From Marinobacter halodurans (GTDB taxonomy: Bacteria; Pseudomonadota; Gammaproteobacteria; Pseudomonadales; Oleiphilaceae), in NCBI RefSeq assembly GCF_004327985.1, contig NZ_SJDL01000018.1, positions 1 to 64,000 on the forward strand: a DNA stretch of 64,000 bases, in the 5' to 3' direction. The translations under genes and the position numbers were made by a program. The notes under the pieces are model-generated. The model had not been told where the DNA came from, searched no databases, and worked only from the letters and a program-made list of their open reading frames with translations. This document shows, piece by piece, positions 20,894 through 29,124 of this stretch. Positions within the stretch are counted from its first letter, which is position 1; each line of letters opens with the position of its first letter.

Positions 20894-21160
20894 ATGAGTG
20901 ATCTGAAGACACAATTCGACGAAGCCGTGAACTACATCCAGACCGCCGAGGGCGACTTCAAGCCGTCCAACGAGCTCAAACTGGAGTTCTACGCACTCTA
21001 CAAGCAGGCCACCGAAGGCGACGTAAGCGGCAAGAAACCCGGCATGCTCGACGTGGTCGGTCGCGCCAAGTACAACGCCTGGGAAGAGGTGAAGGGCATG
21101 TCCAGCGAACAGGCCATGCAAAAATATATTGATCGTCTGGAATCCCTGAAAAACGGCTGA
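20894..21160 (+). CDS. Acyl-CoA-binding protein (ACBP)
   Basis: An 88-residue protein with the whole ACBP four-helix bundle and its ligand motifs: the YALYKQATEGDV segment and the KYNAWEEVKGMS segment, whose Tyr, Lys and Trp residues hold the CoA and acyl chain. ACBP carries long-chain acyl-CoA esters in the cytosol. It is universal in eukaryotes but patchy in bacteria. The ATG at 20894 is preceded by AAGGGA. It stands alone and is followed by a strong hairpin at 21174-21205. Confidence 0.93.
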   Translation: MSDLKTQFDEAVNYIQTAEGDFKPSNELKLEFYALYKQATEGDVSGKKPGMLDVVGRAKYNAWEEVKGMSSEQAMQKYIDRLESLKNG

Positions 21161-21173
21161 TTCCAGTCACATA

Positions 21174-21205
21174 GCCAGCGTCACAGGGCCATGTGGCGCT
21201 GGCTC
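21174..21205 (+). terminator. Hairpin terminator after the ACBP gene
   Basis: A 13-bp stem (21174-21186 with 21193-21205, one G-U pair) encloses the loop GGGCCA and lies 13 bp after the ACBP stop. A C-run and a short ATTTT follow instead of a clean T-run, so termination strength is uncertain. Confidence 0.5.
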
Positions 21206-21307
21206 CCCCCCATTTTGGCCTTTCCGCACGTGAATCTTTCAAACGCCTGTCATAGAATGCGCGCACTCTAACAACAAGAACACACGTCGTACTGCGAGTA
21301 ATCTTTC

Positions 21308-21616
21308 ATGAGCATGACCAAAGCGCTGGACCAGAGTCAGTCCGGCCTGCTGTCGCGCGTTCGTCGCGCCATCCAGACCCACAAACTCAACCTCCGCACC
21401 GAGCAGACGTACCTGCACTGGATCACCCGGTACATGCTGTTCCACGATCTGCGCGATCCCGCCGAACTGGGCGAGAGTGAGCAACAGCTTTTCCTGGGGT
21501 ATCTGCAGGAGCGCGTGCGCGTGTCCCAGGCCCGTCTCAACCAGGCGCGTCAGGCGCTCGCCTTTTTCTATGACGAAGTGGTGGGACAGAACTCCGTGAG
21601 TGCCGCCGCCAGTTGA
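21308..21616 (+). CDS. Stand-alone integrase N-terminal (SAM-like) domain protein
   Basis: A 102-residue protein that matches only the N-terminal core-binding domain of tyrosine recombinases, in particular the integron-integrase type (LNLRTEQTYLHWITRYMLFH, DPAELGESE, LNQARQALAFFYDEVVG). The chain stops where the catalytic domain would begin, so it lacks the R-H-R-Y active site and cannot recombine DNA. No remnant of the catalytic half is seen in the following bases. It is either a decayed integrase or a kept DNA-binding adaptor. The start could also be the ATG at 21314. Confidence 0.75.
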   Translation: MSMTKALDQSQSGLLSRVRRAIQTHKLNLRTEQTYLHWITRYMLFHDLRDPAELGESEQQLFLGYLQERVRVSQARLNQARQALAFFYDEVVGQNSVSAAAS

Positions 21617-21628
21617 CCCGGCGTTGCC

Positions 21629-22081
21629 TCACCGTCCCTGAACGTTGGTGTTGAAGCTGTCGTAGGTGCGGTTTTCCGGCGGGCGGATCACGTAGTTGTT
21701 ACCGAACGTTTGCCCGGGGACTTCCTTGGGCGCACTGAAGCGGATTTCGGCAGGAATTTCGTGGCGCCCCAGATCCGTGCGGTCGTCGCGCGGTTGCAGC
21801 GCCAGGGGATCCAGGTAGTAATCGTCGTCCGGACTGCTGACCGGCCGGGCCGGCACGCCGGCGGCGGGGGCCGCCAGCCCGCCCTCGATGGCGGTGTTGG
21901 ACAGGGTCTCGGAATCCAGCGACTCAAACGGGATGGTCTTGACCGTGGACCGCTCCTCATAGCCAAAATCCTCGCGGGCCTGCTGGTCGGCGCCTTCCTG
22001 CTGCGCATGGGCCAAGCCCGTCACAAGAAGCGACAGCATGAAGGCGCGGGCAAGCAATTTGTGACAGCGGGCGGATAACAT
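21629..22081 (-). CDS. Exported hypothetical protein
   Basis: A 150-residue protein not recognised as a known family. Residues 1-28 are a signal peptide (RAFMLSLLVTGLAHAQ, cut near AHA-QQ). The mature part is rich in Asp, Pro and Arg with no cysteine or clear domain. The ATG at 22079-22081 has AGGGA upstream. It converges on the integrase-fragment gene with a 12-bp gap. Confidence 0.55.
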   Translation of the reverse strand: MLSARCHKLLARAFMLSLLVTGLAHAQQEGADQQAREDFGYEERSTVKTIPFESLDSETLSNTAIEGGLAAPAAGVPARPVSSPDDDYYLDPLALQPRDDRTDLGRHEIPAEIRFSAPKEVPGQTFGNNYVIRPPENRTYDSFNTNVQGR

Positions 22082-22318
22082 GGCCAAATCCCTGGAACCG
22101 ATGTTGATTGGGGTCGCGTGGCGACTGTCTCCTATGGCGTCACGACGACAATAATTGGACAGTTTATCGCCAATTAAAGCAACAGTTTTAATTATTCGCC
22201 CATTTTGTGACGGTTATCACCGATGCCGATCCCCCCCCGCCTTAACCCGGCGTTAACCCCCGCTTCGATACGCTCACCCTATCCGAAACCGCCCGATAGC
22301 CCGAGGAGTCCCGTTACC

Positions 22319-22462
22319 GTGGCGCATCCCACATACCCCTGCCTGATGGCGATCGTCCTGGCGACCACCCTGACCGAACGCCTCGGCTGGCATTACCGCA
22401 ACGATGCGGTTTCCGGCGGCCATTGCGTGACCTTCAGGCTGGGCGCTGCCAGTACCGACTGA
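22319..22462 (+). CDS. Possible small protein
   Basis: A 47-codon frame starting GTG at 22319, with GAGGAG about 10 bp upstream. The product (begins VAHPTYPCLMAIVLATTL) has a short hydrophobic stretch and no recognised family. It ends 47 bp before greB. The call rests only on the ribosome-binding site and codon pattern. Confidence 0.25.
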   Translation: MAHPTYPCLMAIVLATTLTERLGWHYRNDAVSGGHCVTFRLGAASTD

Positions 22463-22509
22463 TCTGGTAGACTGGCGCCAACAGCCACAGCTCCGGGACA
22501 AGAGAGGGT

Positions 22510-22992
22510 ATGCGCGCAAAACTGATTACCCGCGAGGGTTTCAACGCCCTGCAGAAAGAACTGGACTACCTCTGGCGCGAACATCGACCCGAGATCACCC
22601 GCAAGGTGCAATGGGCCGCTAGCCTCGGGGATCGCAGCGAGAACGCCGACTACCAGTACAACAAGAAGCTGCTGCGGGAAATCGACCGCCGGGTGCGTTA
22701 CCTGAGGCGCTCCCTGGCCGAGCTGAAGGTGGTCGACTATGCCCCGGAGCAGGAAGGCCGGGTGTTCTTCGGCGCCTGGGTCAGCGTCGAGAACGAGGAC
22801 GGCGAAACCCGCCGTTTCCGCATCGTCGGCTACGACGAGATCTTCGACCGCAAGGACTACATCTCCATCGACACGCCCATGGCCCGTGCGCTGCTGAAGA
22901 AGGAAGTGGATGACGAGGTGGAGGTGCGCACGCCCAAGGGGCCAGCTTATTGGGTGATTACGGAGATTGAGTATGTGCGGGATGTGGAGTGA
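22510..22992 (+). CDS. greB: Transcription elongation factor GreB
   Basis: A 160-residue Gre factor. It has an N-terminal antiparallel coiled coil (1-75) with the conserved acidic tip in GDRSENADYQY, and a C-terminal FKBP-like domain (FFGAWVSVENEDGE, DYISIDTPMARALL). GreB enters the RNA polymerase secondary channel and stimulates cleavage of backtracked RNA. The start MRAKLITREGFNALQKELDYL is typical of GreB rather than GreA. GAGAGGG lies directly upstream of the ATG. Confidence 0.95.
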   Translation: MRAKLITREGFNALQKELDYLWREHRPEITRKVQWAASLGDRSENADYQYNKKLLREIDRRVRYLRRSLAELKVVDYAPEQEGRVFFGAWVSVENEDGETRRFRIVGYDEIFDRKDYISIDTPMARALLKKEVDDEVEVRTPKGPAYWVITEIEYVRDVE

Positions 22993-23033
22993 CTGAGGAG
23001 CTCGCTTCCTTATAAAAAACCGCCTTGGAGTCT

Positions 23034-23140
23034 GAAACCCATGGAGCCCACCGCTTCCGTCGCCCAAGAGGGCCGTCCATGGCCGCTTATGCGATGAGGA
23101 CATCCTGTCCTCGGCTCCAGCGATGGACGCCATGGGTTTC
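23034..23140. repeat. Dispersed palindromic repeat, module 1 (copy A)
   Basis: An outer perfect inverted repeat (23034-23044 with 23130-23140, 11 bp, read as GAAACCCATGG on the left arm) encloses a block at 23071-23112. That block reads, on the minus strand, as a version of 39932-39977: an 8-12 bp palindrome with the GGACA...TGTCC core, then a CGCATAAGC/CGTATTAGC segment, then GGCCATGGAYGGCC. Within it, 23096-23102 and 23106-23112 form a perfect 7-bp palindrome (GAGGACA/TGTCCTC). The matching copy elsewhere in the window supports a dispersed element rather than chance. Confidence 0.6.
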
Positions 23141-23202
23141 GATCTGGCTCTTGGGGACGCCGCCGGGGTTTAGGTACTCATGGATGTGGCATCCCGGATC
23201 GT

Positions 23203-23243
23203 GGGCGCCAACGGGCGCCTCAGAAGCTAAAGCATCTGCTACA
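23203..23243 (+). repeat. Dispersed repeat, module 2 (copy A)
   Basis: The unit is a GGGCGCC block, a short spacer, a second GGGCGCC, then CAGAAGCTAAAGC and TCTGCTACA. The same layout with two GGGCCC blocks and GAAGCTAAAGC is at 40072-40111. No coding function is seen. Confidence 0.6.
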
Positions 23244-23350
23244 TGCTCGAGTCGGCACCGAAATGTCGCCGACGCTTCAGCTTCGCAGCAGCCGTCAGGC
23301 TGACTTTATTTTCCATCGGCAACGCACGCCTCAAACCTTTTCCCGGCCAT

Positions 23351-23374
23351 AAAAAAACCCCGCAAATTGCGGGG
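23351..23374 (-). terminator. Intrinsic terminator of the candidate RNA
   Basis: A perfect 7-bp GC-rich stem (CCCCGCA at 23358-23364, TGCGGGG at 23368-23374) with a 3-nt loop is followed, in the minus direction, by seven T (23357-23351). This is a textbook rho-independent terminator facing left. Confidence 0.85.
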
Positions 23375-23540
23375 CCAAGGCTAGCGCTGTGCTGGAGGGA
23401 ACAATACCTGGAGCGCTTGGCGTTCCAGATATTGTCTTACTCGACACTTTCCATTCTACATACCCGGGGTTACACCCAAGTGGCCCCGCAATTACACTTT
23501 TTTAAGGGGATGGCCGGGAACTTTCCGGCCATTCTAGGTT
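23351..23540 (-). ncRNA. Candidate structured non-coding RNA
   Basis: In the minus direction this gap holds, in order: an 8-bp hairpin (23532-23525 with 23517-23510), one arm of a 13-bp long-range stem (23493-23481), a 12-bp hairpin with an 11-nt loop (23435-23424 with 23412-23401, one G-U pair), the other arm of the long stem (23377-23365), and an intrinsic terminator with seven T. The long-stem arm overlaps the terminator stem, so the two folds exclude each other. No reading frame is convincing and no minus-strand gene lies upstream for the terminator to serve. The 5' end and promoter are not clear. No known RNA family is recognised. Confidence 0.5.
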
Positions 23541-23648
23541 GAGCATTCTAGAAACCCGCCCTAGATTCAGCGCTCAGGTATGAAAGCGCCGTCGGCCGGG
23601 TTTCAGGCCCTCTGGCGACGACACACACGTAATGCGAGGTGCTCCCGG

Positions 23649-23882
23649 ATGAATGTGAAAAAAGCGATCGACCTGGCCCTGAACGGGCTGGACGCCGTCG
23701 GCTACCGACTGGACCAGTACGGCGTGACCAGCAAGGTAAACCGCCACACGCTGATTGCCCTGGCCATGGCCGAGCAGAAACACCTGGAAGGGGAATGGGA
23801 CAGCCTGCAGGCACGCTACGGCAGCCAGATTCGCCGGATCGAAGGGCTGGTCAGCCGCGCCCGGGGTCTGGCACGCATTTGA
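23649..23882 (+). CDS. Small conserved-looking hypothetical protein
   Basis: A 77-residue basic, mostly helical protein (MNVKKAIDLALNGLDAVGYR at the start; C-terminus RIEGLVSRARGLARI). No signal peptide or membrane segment. The family is not recognised. The ATG at 23649 is preferred over an upstream in-frame one because GAGGTG lies 7-8 bp upstream. It converges on the sensor-kinase gene with a 25-bp gap. Confidence 0.55.
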   Translation: MNVKKAIDLALNGLDAVGYRLDQYGVTSKVNRHTLIALAMAEQKHLEGEWDSLQARYGSQIRRIEGLVSRARGLARI

Positions 23883-23907
23883 TCGACCCAGCCCCGGGTC
23901 CGGCCTC

Positions 23908-25401
23908 TCACGATTGTGTCAGGCTGGACTCCTGGGGCGATTCCTTTTCCTCGGGCTCCACCGCCCCCGCCTGTTCGGCCTGCTCCTGGACCCGCAGCGC
24001 CTTGCCGCGAATCGGACGGTACAGCGGCAGGAAGACCTGGACGCACAGCCCTGGATTTTCCTCGCCCGGCCGGCGGTCACTCAGCTCGATACGGCCCTGG
24101 TGGATCTCGGTGACGGCGCTCACCAGACTGAGCCCCAGACCATTGCCCGGCTGCGATCGGCTCTTACCCACCCGGTAGAAACGCTGGAAGACATTGTCCT
24201 TCTCGCTGTCCGGGATACCGATGCCACTATCACTGACTTCCAGCACCGCCTCGCCGCCCAGTTCCTGCACCGCGACCCGGATATCACCCTGCTCCGGCGT
24301 GTACTTGATCGCGTTATCGATCAGGTTGCTGACCATCTGGAACAGCAGGTCGCGGTCCCCCTCGATCTTCACTTCCATGCTGATGGCCTGTTCGAAGGCC
24401 TGATCCTTGTCCTCGGCCAACGCTTCGTAGAGTTCGCAGGCATCCGCCACCAGCTCACCCAGCGAGATCACGGTCTTGTCGGCCGCATTACCGCGGGTTT
24501 CCAGACGTGCAATCCGCAGTAGGGCGTTGAAGGTGGCCAGCAGCTGGTCGGCTTCCGACACGGCTTTGGCCGCCTGGTCGCGAGCCTCGTCGTTGTCCAC
24601 CGCCATCAGGGTGTTCTCGAGCTGGTTGCGCAGGCGGGTCAGCGGCGTGCGCAGGTCGTGGGCGATGCTGTCGGACACGTGCCGAATGCCTTCCATCAGG
24701 TACACGATCCGGTCCAGCATCTGGTTGAGGTTGTCCGCCAACTGGTCGAAATCGTCGTTGGTGCCGCGGGTGGGAATCCGCAGGGACAGGTGACCGTTCA
24801 TGATCCGCCGGGAGATGGCGTTGATCACCTCGATCCGTTTGGTGGTGCTGCGACTCATCATGAAGCCGCCCAGCAATGCCAGGGCCAGCGTGATGCCCAT
24901 ACCCCAGTTGATGGCCCGCTCGATCAGGCGCTTGAGGGTGGTCAGTTCCTGGACATCCCGACCGACCAGCAGGCGCAAGCCACCCTGCACTTCGAACACG
25001 CGAGCCCGGGCCAGACGCTCGGAGCCCTTCCAGCCCACCTTGTCGTCCAGGGTGAAGTTGATCCAGCCGTTCTGGATCTGTGCTTCTTCCGGCCAGGTAC
25101 TGAGGTTGCCGGCCAGCTTGAGGTAGTCGTCCGTGGCCAGCAGGTAGAGGGATTTGGCGTTGGGATCGCGTGAGACCCGCTCCCGGATGATGGTGATGAG
25201 GCCGTTGACGCCACGGCCCCGGTACTGCTCGGCCAGACCGGCGATTTCAGCCTCGATGGTTTCATCCGTCTGCTCGGTCATGAAACCGGCAGTTCGCCAG
25301 TAGATAAAGGCCAGCAGCAGGAATACGGAGGTGGCAAAAACCACCATGTAGAGAAGTGCCAGCTGAAAGGTGGAGGTTTTAAGCTGACTAAGTATCTTCA
25401 C
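23908..25401 (-). CDS. Two-component sensor histidine kinase
   Basis: A 497-residue membrane kinase. Transmembrane helices lie at about 13-35 and 166-184, with a 130-residue periplasmic sensor between them. A HAMP linker follows (about 185-238), then the phosphoacceptor His248 in SIAHDLRTPLTRLRN, the N-box NLIDNAIKYTP, and the G-boxes SDSGIGIPD and GNGLGLSLV. The last 40 residues are acidic and extra to the family. The start is GTG (25399-25401) and overlaps the response-regulator gene by 14 bp, so the pair is co-translated. The signal is not known. The form resembles IrlS/CopS-type or QseC-type kinases. Confidence 0.92.
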   Translation of the reverse strand: MKILSQLKTSTFQLALLYMVVFATSVFLLLAFIYWRTAGFMTEQTDETIEAEIAGLAEQYRGRGVNGLITIIRERVSRDPNAKSLYLLATDDYLKLAGNLSTWPEEAQIQNGWINFTLDDKVGWKGSERLARARVFEVQGGLRLLVGRDVQELTTLKRLIERAINWGMGITLALALLGGFMMSRSTTKRIEVINAISRRIMNGHLSLRIPTRGTNDDFDQLADNLNQMLDRIVYLMEGIRHVSDSIAHDLRTPLTRLRNQLENTLMAVDNDEARDQAAKAVSEADQLLATFNALLRIARLETRGNAADKTVISLGELVADACELYEALAEDKDQAFEQAISMEVKIEGDRDLLFQMVSNLIDNAIKYTPEQGDIRVAVQELGGEAVLEVSDSGIGIPDSEKDNVFQRFYRVGKSRSQPGNGLGLSLVSAVTEIHQGRIELSDRRPGEENPGLCVQVFLPLYRPIRGKALRVQEQAEQAGAVEPEEKESPQESSLTQS

Positions 25402-26068
25402 GCAACATGTATCCTGCGCCCCGCACCGTTTGCAGCAACGGCGTATCGAATTCCTTGTCGATCTTTGCGCGCAGCCGGCTGATGTGGACGTCGATCACGT
25501 TGGTCTGGGGATCGAAATGGTAGTCCCATACCTTTTCCAGCAGCATGGTCCGCGTGACCACCTGGCCGGCGTTACGCATCAGGTACTCCAGCAGGCGGAA
25601 TTCCCGGGGCTGGACATCAATGTTCTGGCCGGAGCGCTTGACCGTGCGGGCCAGCAGGTCCATTTCCAGATCCGCCACGCGCAGGACGGTTTCCGTCTCC
25701 GGCGACTGCCGGTTGCGACGCACCAGGGCGTCGATCCGGGCCAGCAGCTCGGTGAAGGAGAAGGGCTTGGTGAGGTAATCGTCACCGCCACCACGCAGAC
25801 CTTCCACGCGGTCATCCACGTCGCCCAGGGCGCTGAGAATCAGCACCGGTACGCTGTTGCCGGTCGCCCGTACCGTCTTGATGATGTTCAGACCGTCCAT
25901 GCCCGGCAGCATCCGGTCGACAATCATGATGTCGTAGTCTTCGCTCGCTGCCAGCATCAGCCCATCCTTGCCGTCGGCCGCATGATCGACAACAAAATCG
26001 GACTCTTTCAGCCCCTTGACGAGATAGGTTGCAACATCATGATCGTCTTCAATTACCAGCGCTCTCAC
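25388..26068 (-). CDS. OmpR-family response regulator
   Basis: A 226-residue regulator. The receiver domain has the acidic pair ED(D) at 7-9, phosphoacceptor Asp51 in MIVDRMLPGMDG, and the conserved Lys in DDYLTKPFSF. The winged-helix output domain fills 125-225 (VQPREFRLLEYLMRNAGQVV, NVIDVHISRLRAKID). The start is GTG (26066-26068) with GGGAGG 8 bp upstream. It is followed by, and overlaps, its cognate kinase gene. The 110-bp gap to hyi upstream may hold its own promoter. Target genes cannot be inferred. Confidence 0.93.
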   Translation of the reverse strand: MRALVIEDDHDVATYLVKGLKESDFVVDHAADGKDGLMLAASEDYDIMIVDRMLPGMDGLNIIKTVRATGNSVPVLILSALGDVDDRVEGLRGGGDDYLTKPFSFTELLARIDALVRRNRQSPETETVLRVADLEMDLLARTVKRSGQNIDVQPREFRLLEYLMRNAGQVVTRTMLLEKVWDYHFDPQTNVIDVHISRLRAKIDKEFDTPLLQTVRGAGYMLREDT

Positions 26069-26178
26069 CGGTCAGGCCTCCCGCAATGCGTGAATGGAAT
26101 GACTACAGAGTACGAACCGCTACATTAAACAGCCAGTTAACATCTTGTAAGAGGGTGTCGCAAATGGCGACGGTCAGC

Positions 26179-26958
26179 TCATGACGACGCACCCAGCCAG
26201 GACAGACTGGCCGAGGTCGCACCGCTGGGATGGTACTCCGCGCTGACCCACCCACTATAGCCCATTTCGTCCAGAGCACTGAAAATTCGATCAAAATTTA
26301 TCTCACCAGTTCCCGGTTCATGCCGTCCTGGGTTGTCGGCGAACTGGATATGGCCGATAAAGGACAGATAACGCTGCAGGGACCGGATCAGGTCGCCGGA
26401 CATGATCTGCATGTGATAGAGATCATACTGCAGCGCCAAATTCGGTTCATCAGCCGCGGCCAGGACATCCAGGGTTTTTTCCGCCGTATCCAGGAAGAAG
26501 CCGGGCATGTCCACCCGGGAGTTGATCGCCTCGACCGTCAGGGTAATGCCCGCCGGGGCCAGCTGCTGCGCCGCCCAGCGCAGGTTGGCCACGAGGGTGT
26601 CCCTGGCCACCCCCTCGTCCAGCCCCACCGGCTTCACCCCGGCCAGGCAGTTGAGCCGGGTGCACTCCAGTGCCCTGGCGTATTCCAGCGCCCGGCCGAC
26701 GCCATCGCGGAATTCCTCAACCCGATCAGGCAGACAGCCAATCCCCCGCTCGCCGGCCGCCCAGTCGCCCGGCGGGAGGTTGAACAGCACCTGGGTCAGG
26801 TGACGGTCTTTCAGACGGGTCTGCAACTCGTGGGCGGGCCACTCGTAGGGAAACAGGTACTCGACGCCCCGAAATCCGTCGGACGCCGCCGCTTCAAAGC
26901 GGTCCAGGAAAGGCAGTTCCGGATACAGTAGAGTCAGGTTGGCGGCGAAGCGTGGCAT
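26179..26958 (-). CDS. hyi: Hydroxypyruvate isomerase family protein
   Basis: A 259-residue TIM-barrel isomerase. It has the Hyi start (MPRFAANLTLLYPELPFLDRF), the FPYEWPAHELQ segment and metal-ligand regions TVEAINSRVDMPGFFL, LQYDLYHMQ, HIQFADNPGRHEPGTGEIN and VSAEYHPSG. Hydroxypyruvate isomerase interconverts hydroxypyruvate and tartronate semialdehyde. It lies 3 bp after the garR-like gene, so the two form an operon in glyoxylate or tartronate metabolism. Glyoxylate carboligase, the usual third partner, is not in the window. Otherwise the barrel could act on a related sugar acid. Confidence 0.87.
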   Translation of the reverse strand: MPRFAANLTLLYPELPFLDRFEAAASDGFRGVEYLFPYEWPAHELQTRLKDRHLTQVLFNLPPGDWAAGERGIGCLPDRVEEFRDGVGRALEYARALECTRLNCLAGVKPVGLDEGVARDTLVANLRWAAQQLAPAGITLTVEAINSRVDMPGFFLDTAEKTLDVLAAADEPNLALQYDLYHMQIMSGDLIRSLQRYLSFIGHIQFADNPGRHEPGTGEINFDRIFSALDEMGYSGWVSAEYHPSGATSASLSWLGASS

Positions 26959-26961
26959 GGC

Positions 26962-27882
26962 TTACTCCCGATTGGCCCGGGCCCGTGGCGGCAGGTCCGG
27001 ATCGGACATCTGCACGCCATTGAGATGTTCCAGCGCCAGCAACAGGCCGCTGTGGTCGGCTTCGCCCTGGCCGTTGGCGATCAGGGACAGGTACTCGTCA
27101 TGGGTGCGCTGGGCCAATGGCAGGGTCAGGTTCTCGGCCCGGGCCTCATCCAGGATCATGCGCATGTCCTTCAACTGGATGCGCGAGGGCGCCCCCGGTT
27201 CGAAGCAGCGATCGATCATGCGCTGGCCATGCAACTCCAGGATCCGGCTGCCGGCGAAGCCCCCCATCAGCGCCTCCCGTACCGCCGCCGGATCCGCCCC
27301 GCCCCGGGCCGCCAGCATCAACGCTTCGGACACGGCGCCAATGGTAATGCCGACGATCGCCTGGTTGGCCAGCTTGGCCAGTTGCCCGCTGCCCGCCGGA
27401 CCGATGTAGGTCACCTTGCCCAGGGCCTCCAGCACCGGGCGCGCCTGATCCAGGGTCCCAACGGCGCCGCCTGCCATGATGCTCAGGCTGGCAGCCTCTG
27501 CCCCGACCGTCCCGCCGGAGACCGGTGCATCCAGATAGCCAACGTTACGGGCTGCACAGCGCGCGGCATGGTCCCGTGCCAGCGACGGCTGAACCGAACT
27601 CATGTCGATCACGATGCTGCCCGGCCGCAATGAATCGACCACGCCCTGGTTCACCAGGACGTCATCCACCACCGGGCCGTTCTCCAGCATGGTGATCACG
27701 ATGCCGGCTTCGGTAACGGCCGCCGCTGGGGAATCCGCGATCGTGGCGCGCTCGGCGAAGGGATCGCACTTGCTGCGGGTCCGGTTCCACAGGGTCATGG
27801 CGTAGCCGGCCTGGAGCAGGTTCTCCGTCATGGGTGCGCCCATCAGGCCGATACCAAGGAAAGCGATATGGGGTTGTGTCAT
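26962..27882 (-). CDS. garR: NAD(P)-dependent 2-hydroxy-3-oxopropionate reductase family
   Basis: A 306-residue beta-hydroxyacid dehydrogenase. It has the Rossmann motif FLGIGLMGAPMTENLL (8-23), the substrate motif DAPVSGGTVGAEAASL and the catalytic Lys in GQLAKLANQAIVG. Tartronate semialdehyde reductase (GarR/GlxR) is the best fit because hyi follows directly. 3-hydroxyisobutyrate dehydrogenase is the main alternative within this family. The ATG is at 27880-27882. Confidence 0.82.
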   Translation of the reverse strand: MTQPHIAFLGIGLMGAPMTENLLQAGYAMTLWNRTRSKCDPFAERATIADSPAAAVTEAGIVITMLENGPVVDDVLVNQGVVDSLRPGSIVIDMSSVQPSLARDHAARCAARNVGYLDAPVSGGTVGAEAASLSIMAGGAVGTLDQARPVLEALGKVTYIGPAGSGQLAKLANQAIVGITIGAVSEALMLAARGGADPAAVREALMGGFAGSRILELHGQRMIDRCFEPGAPSRIQLKDMRMILDEARAENLTLPLAQRTHDEYLSLIANGQGEADHSGLLLALEHLNGVQMSDPDLPPRARANRE

Positions 27883-27969
27883 AGCAGCGGATGTTCCGGA
27901 CAGTGGAAGACACTCGATGATAACGGATTGGCGAGCCTTCTGCCGCCGGCGACCTTAACCGGCACCAAC

Positions 27970-28003
27970 AAAAAACGCCGCAGCCCTGTGGGGTTGCGGC
28001 GTT
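27970..28003 (-). terminator. Intrinsic terminator of rpoH
   Basis: A 9-bp stem (27974-27982 with 27995-28003, AACGCCGCA on the plus strand) with an inner GC hairpin is followed in the minus direction by a T-run, 26 bp after the rpoH stop. Confidence 0.88.
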
Positions 28004-28028
28004 CGGTCGTTTCCAGCAATCGCTCAGA

Positions 28029-28895
<867 letters not shown>

Positions 28896-28924
28896 GCTTC
28901 TCCTCCGCAACGTGACGACCCGCT

Positions 28925-28970
28925 ACTATAGCAATCATTGACTATGACCGCCAGATCGCCAGAAAGTTCC
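28925..28970 (-). promoter_or_regulatory. Candidate sigma-E and sigma-70 promoters of rpoH
   Basis: On the minus strand GGAACTT (28970-28964) is followed 15 bp on by GTCATA (28948-28943), close to the sigma-E pattern GGAACTT-N15/16-GTCTRA. A TATAGT -10-like element for sigma-70 lies at 28930-28925. Both are 30-75 bp upstream of rpoH. In E. coli rpoH has both kinds of promoter. Spacing and match are seen; function is inferred. Confidence 0.5.
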
Positions 28971-29124
28971 AGTTCCTGGGAATGAAACCTTCAATATCAA
29001 TGTGTTGGCTCAGTTTCGACGTATCGGATCGACAATAAACCGGTCACCACCAACACTTTCGTCACTCTTTTGTACCGGTCACCGGAGAAATCGACTATAC
29101 GGTGAACCCGAAACGGCTCCCGGA

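Noticed and set aside
23025-23542. Short plus-strand reading frames in the gap after greB
   Set aside because: They run through palindromic repeats and a terminator, lack ribosome-binding sites and show no family pattern.
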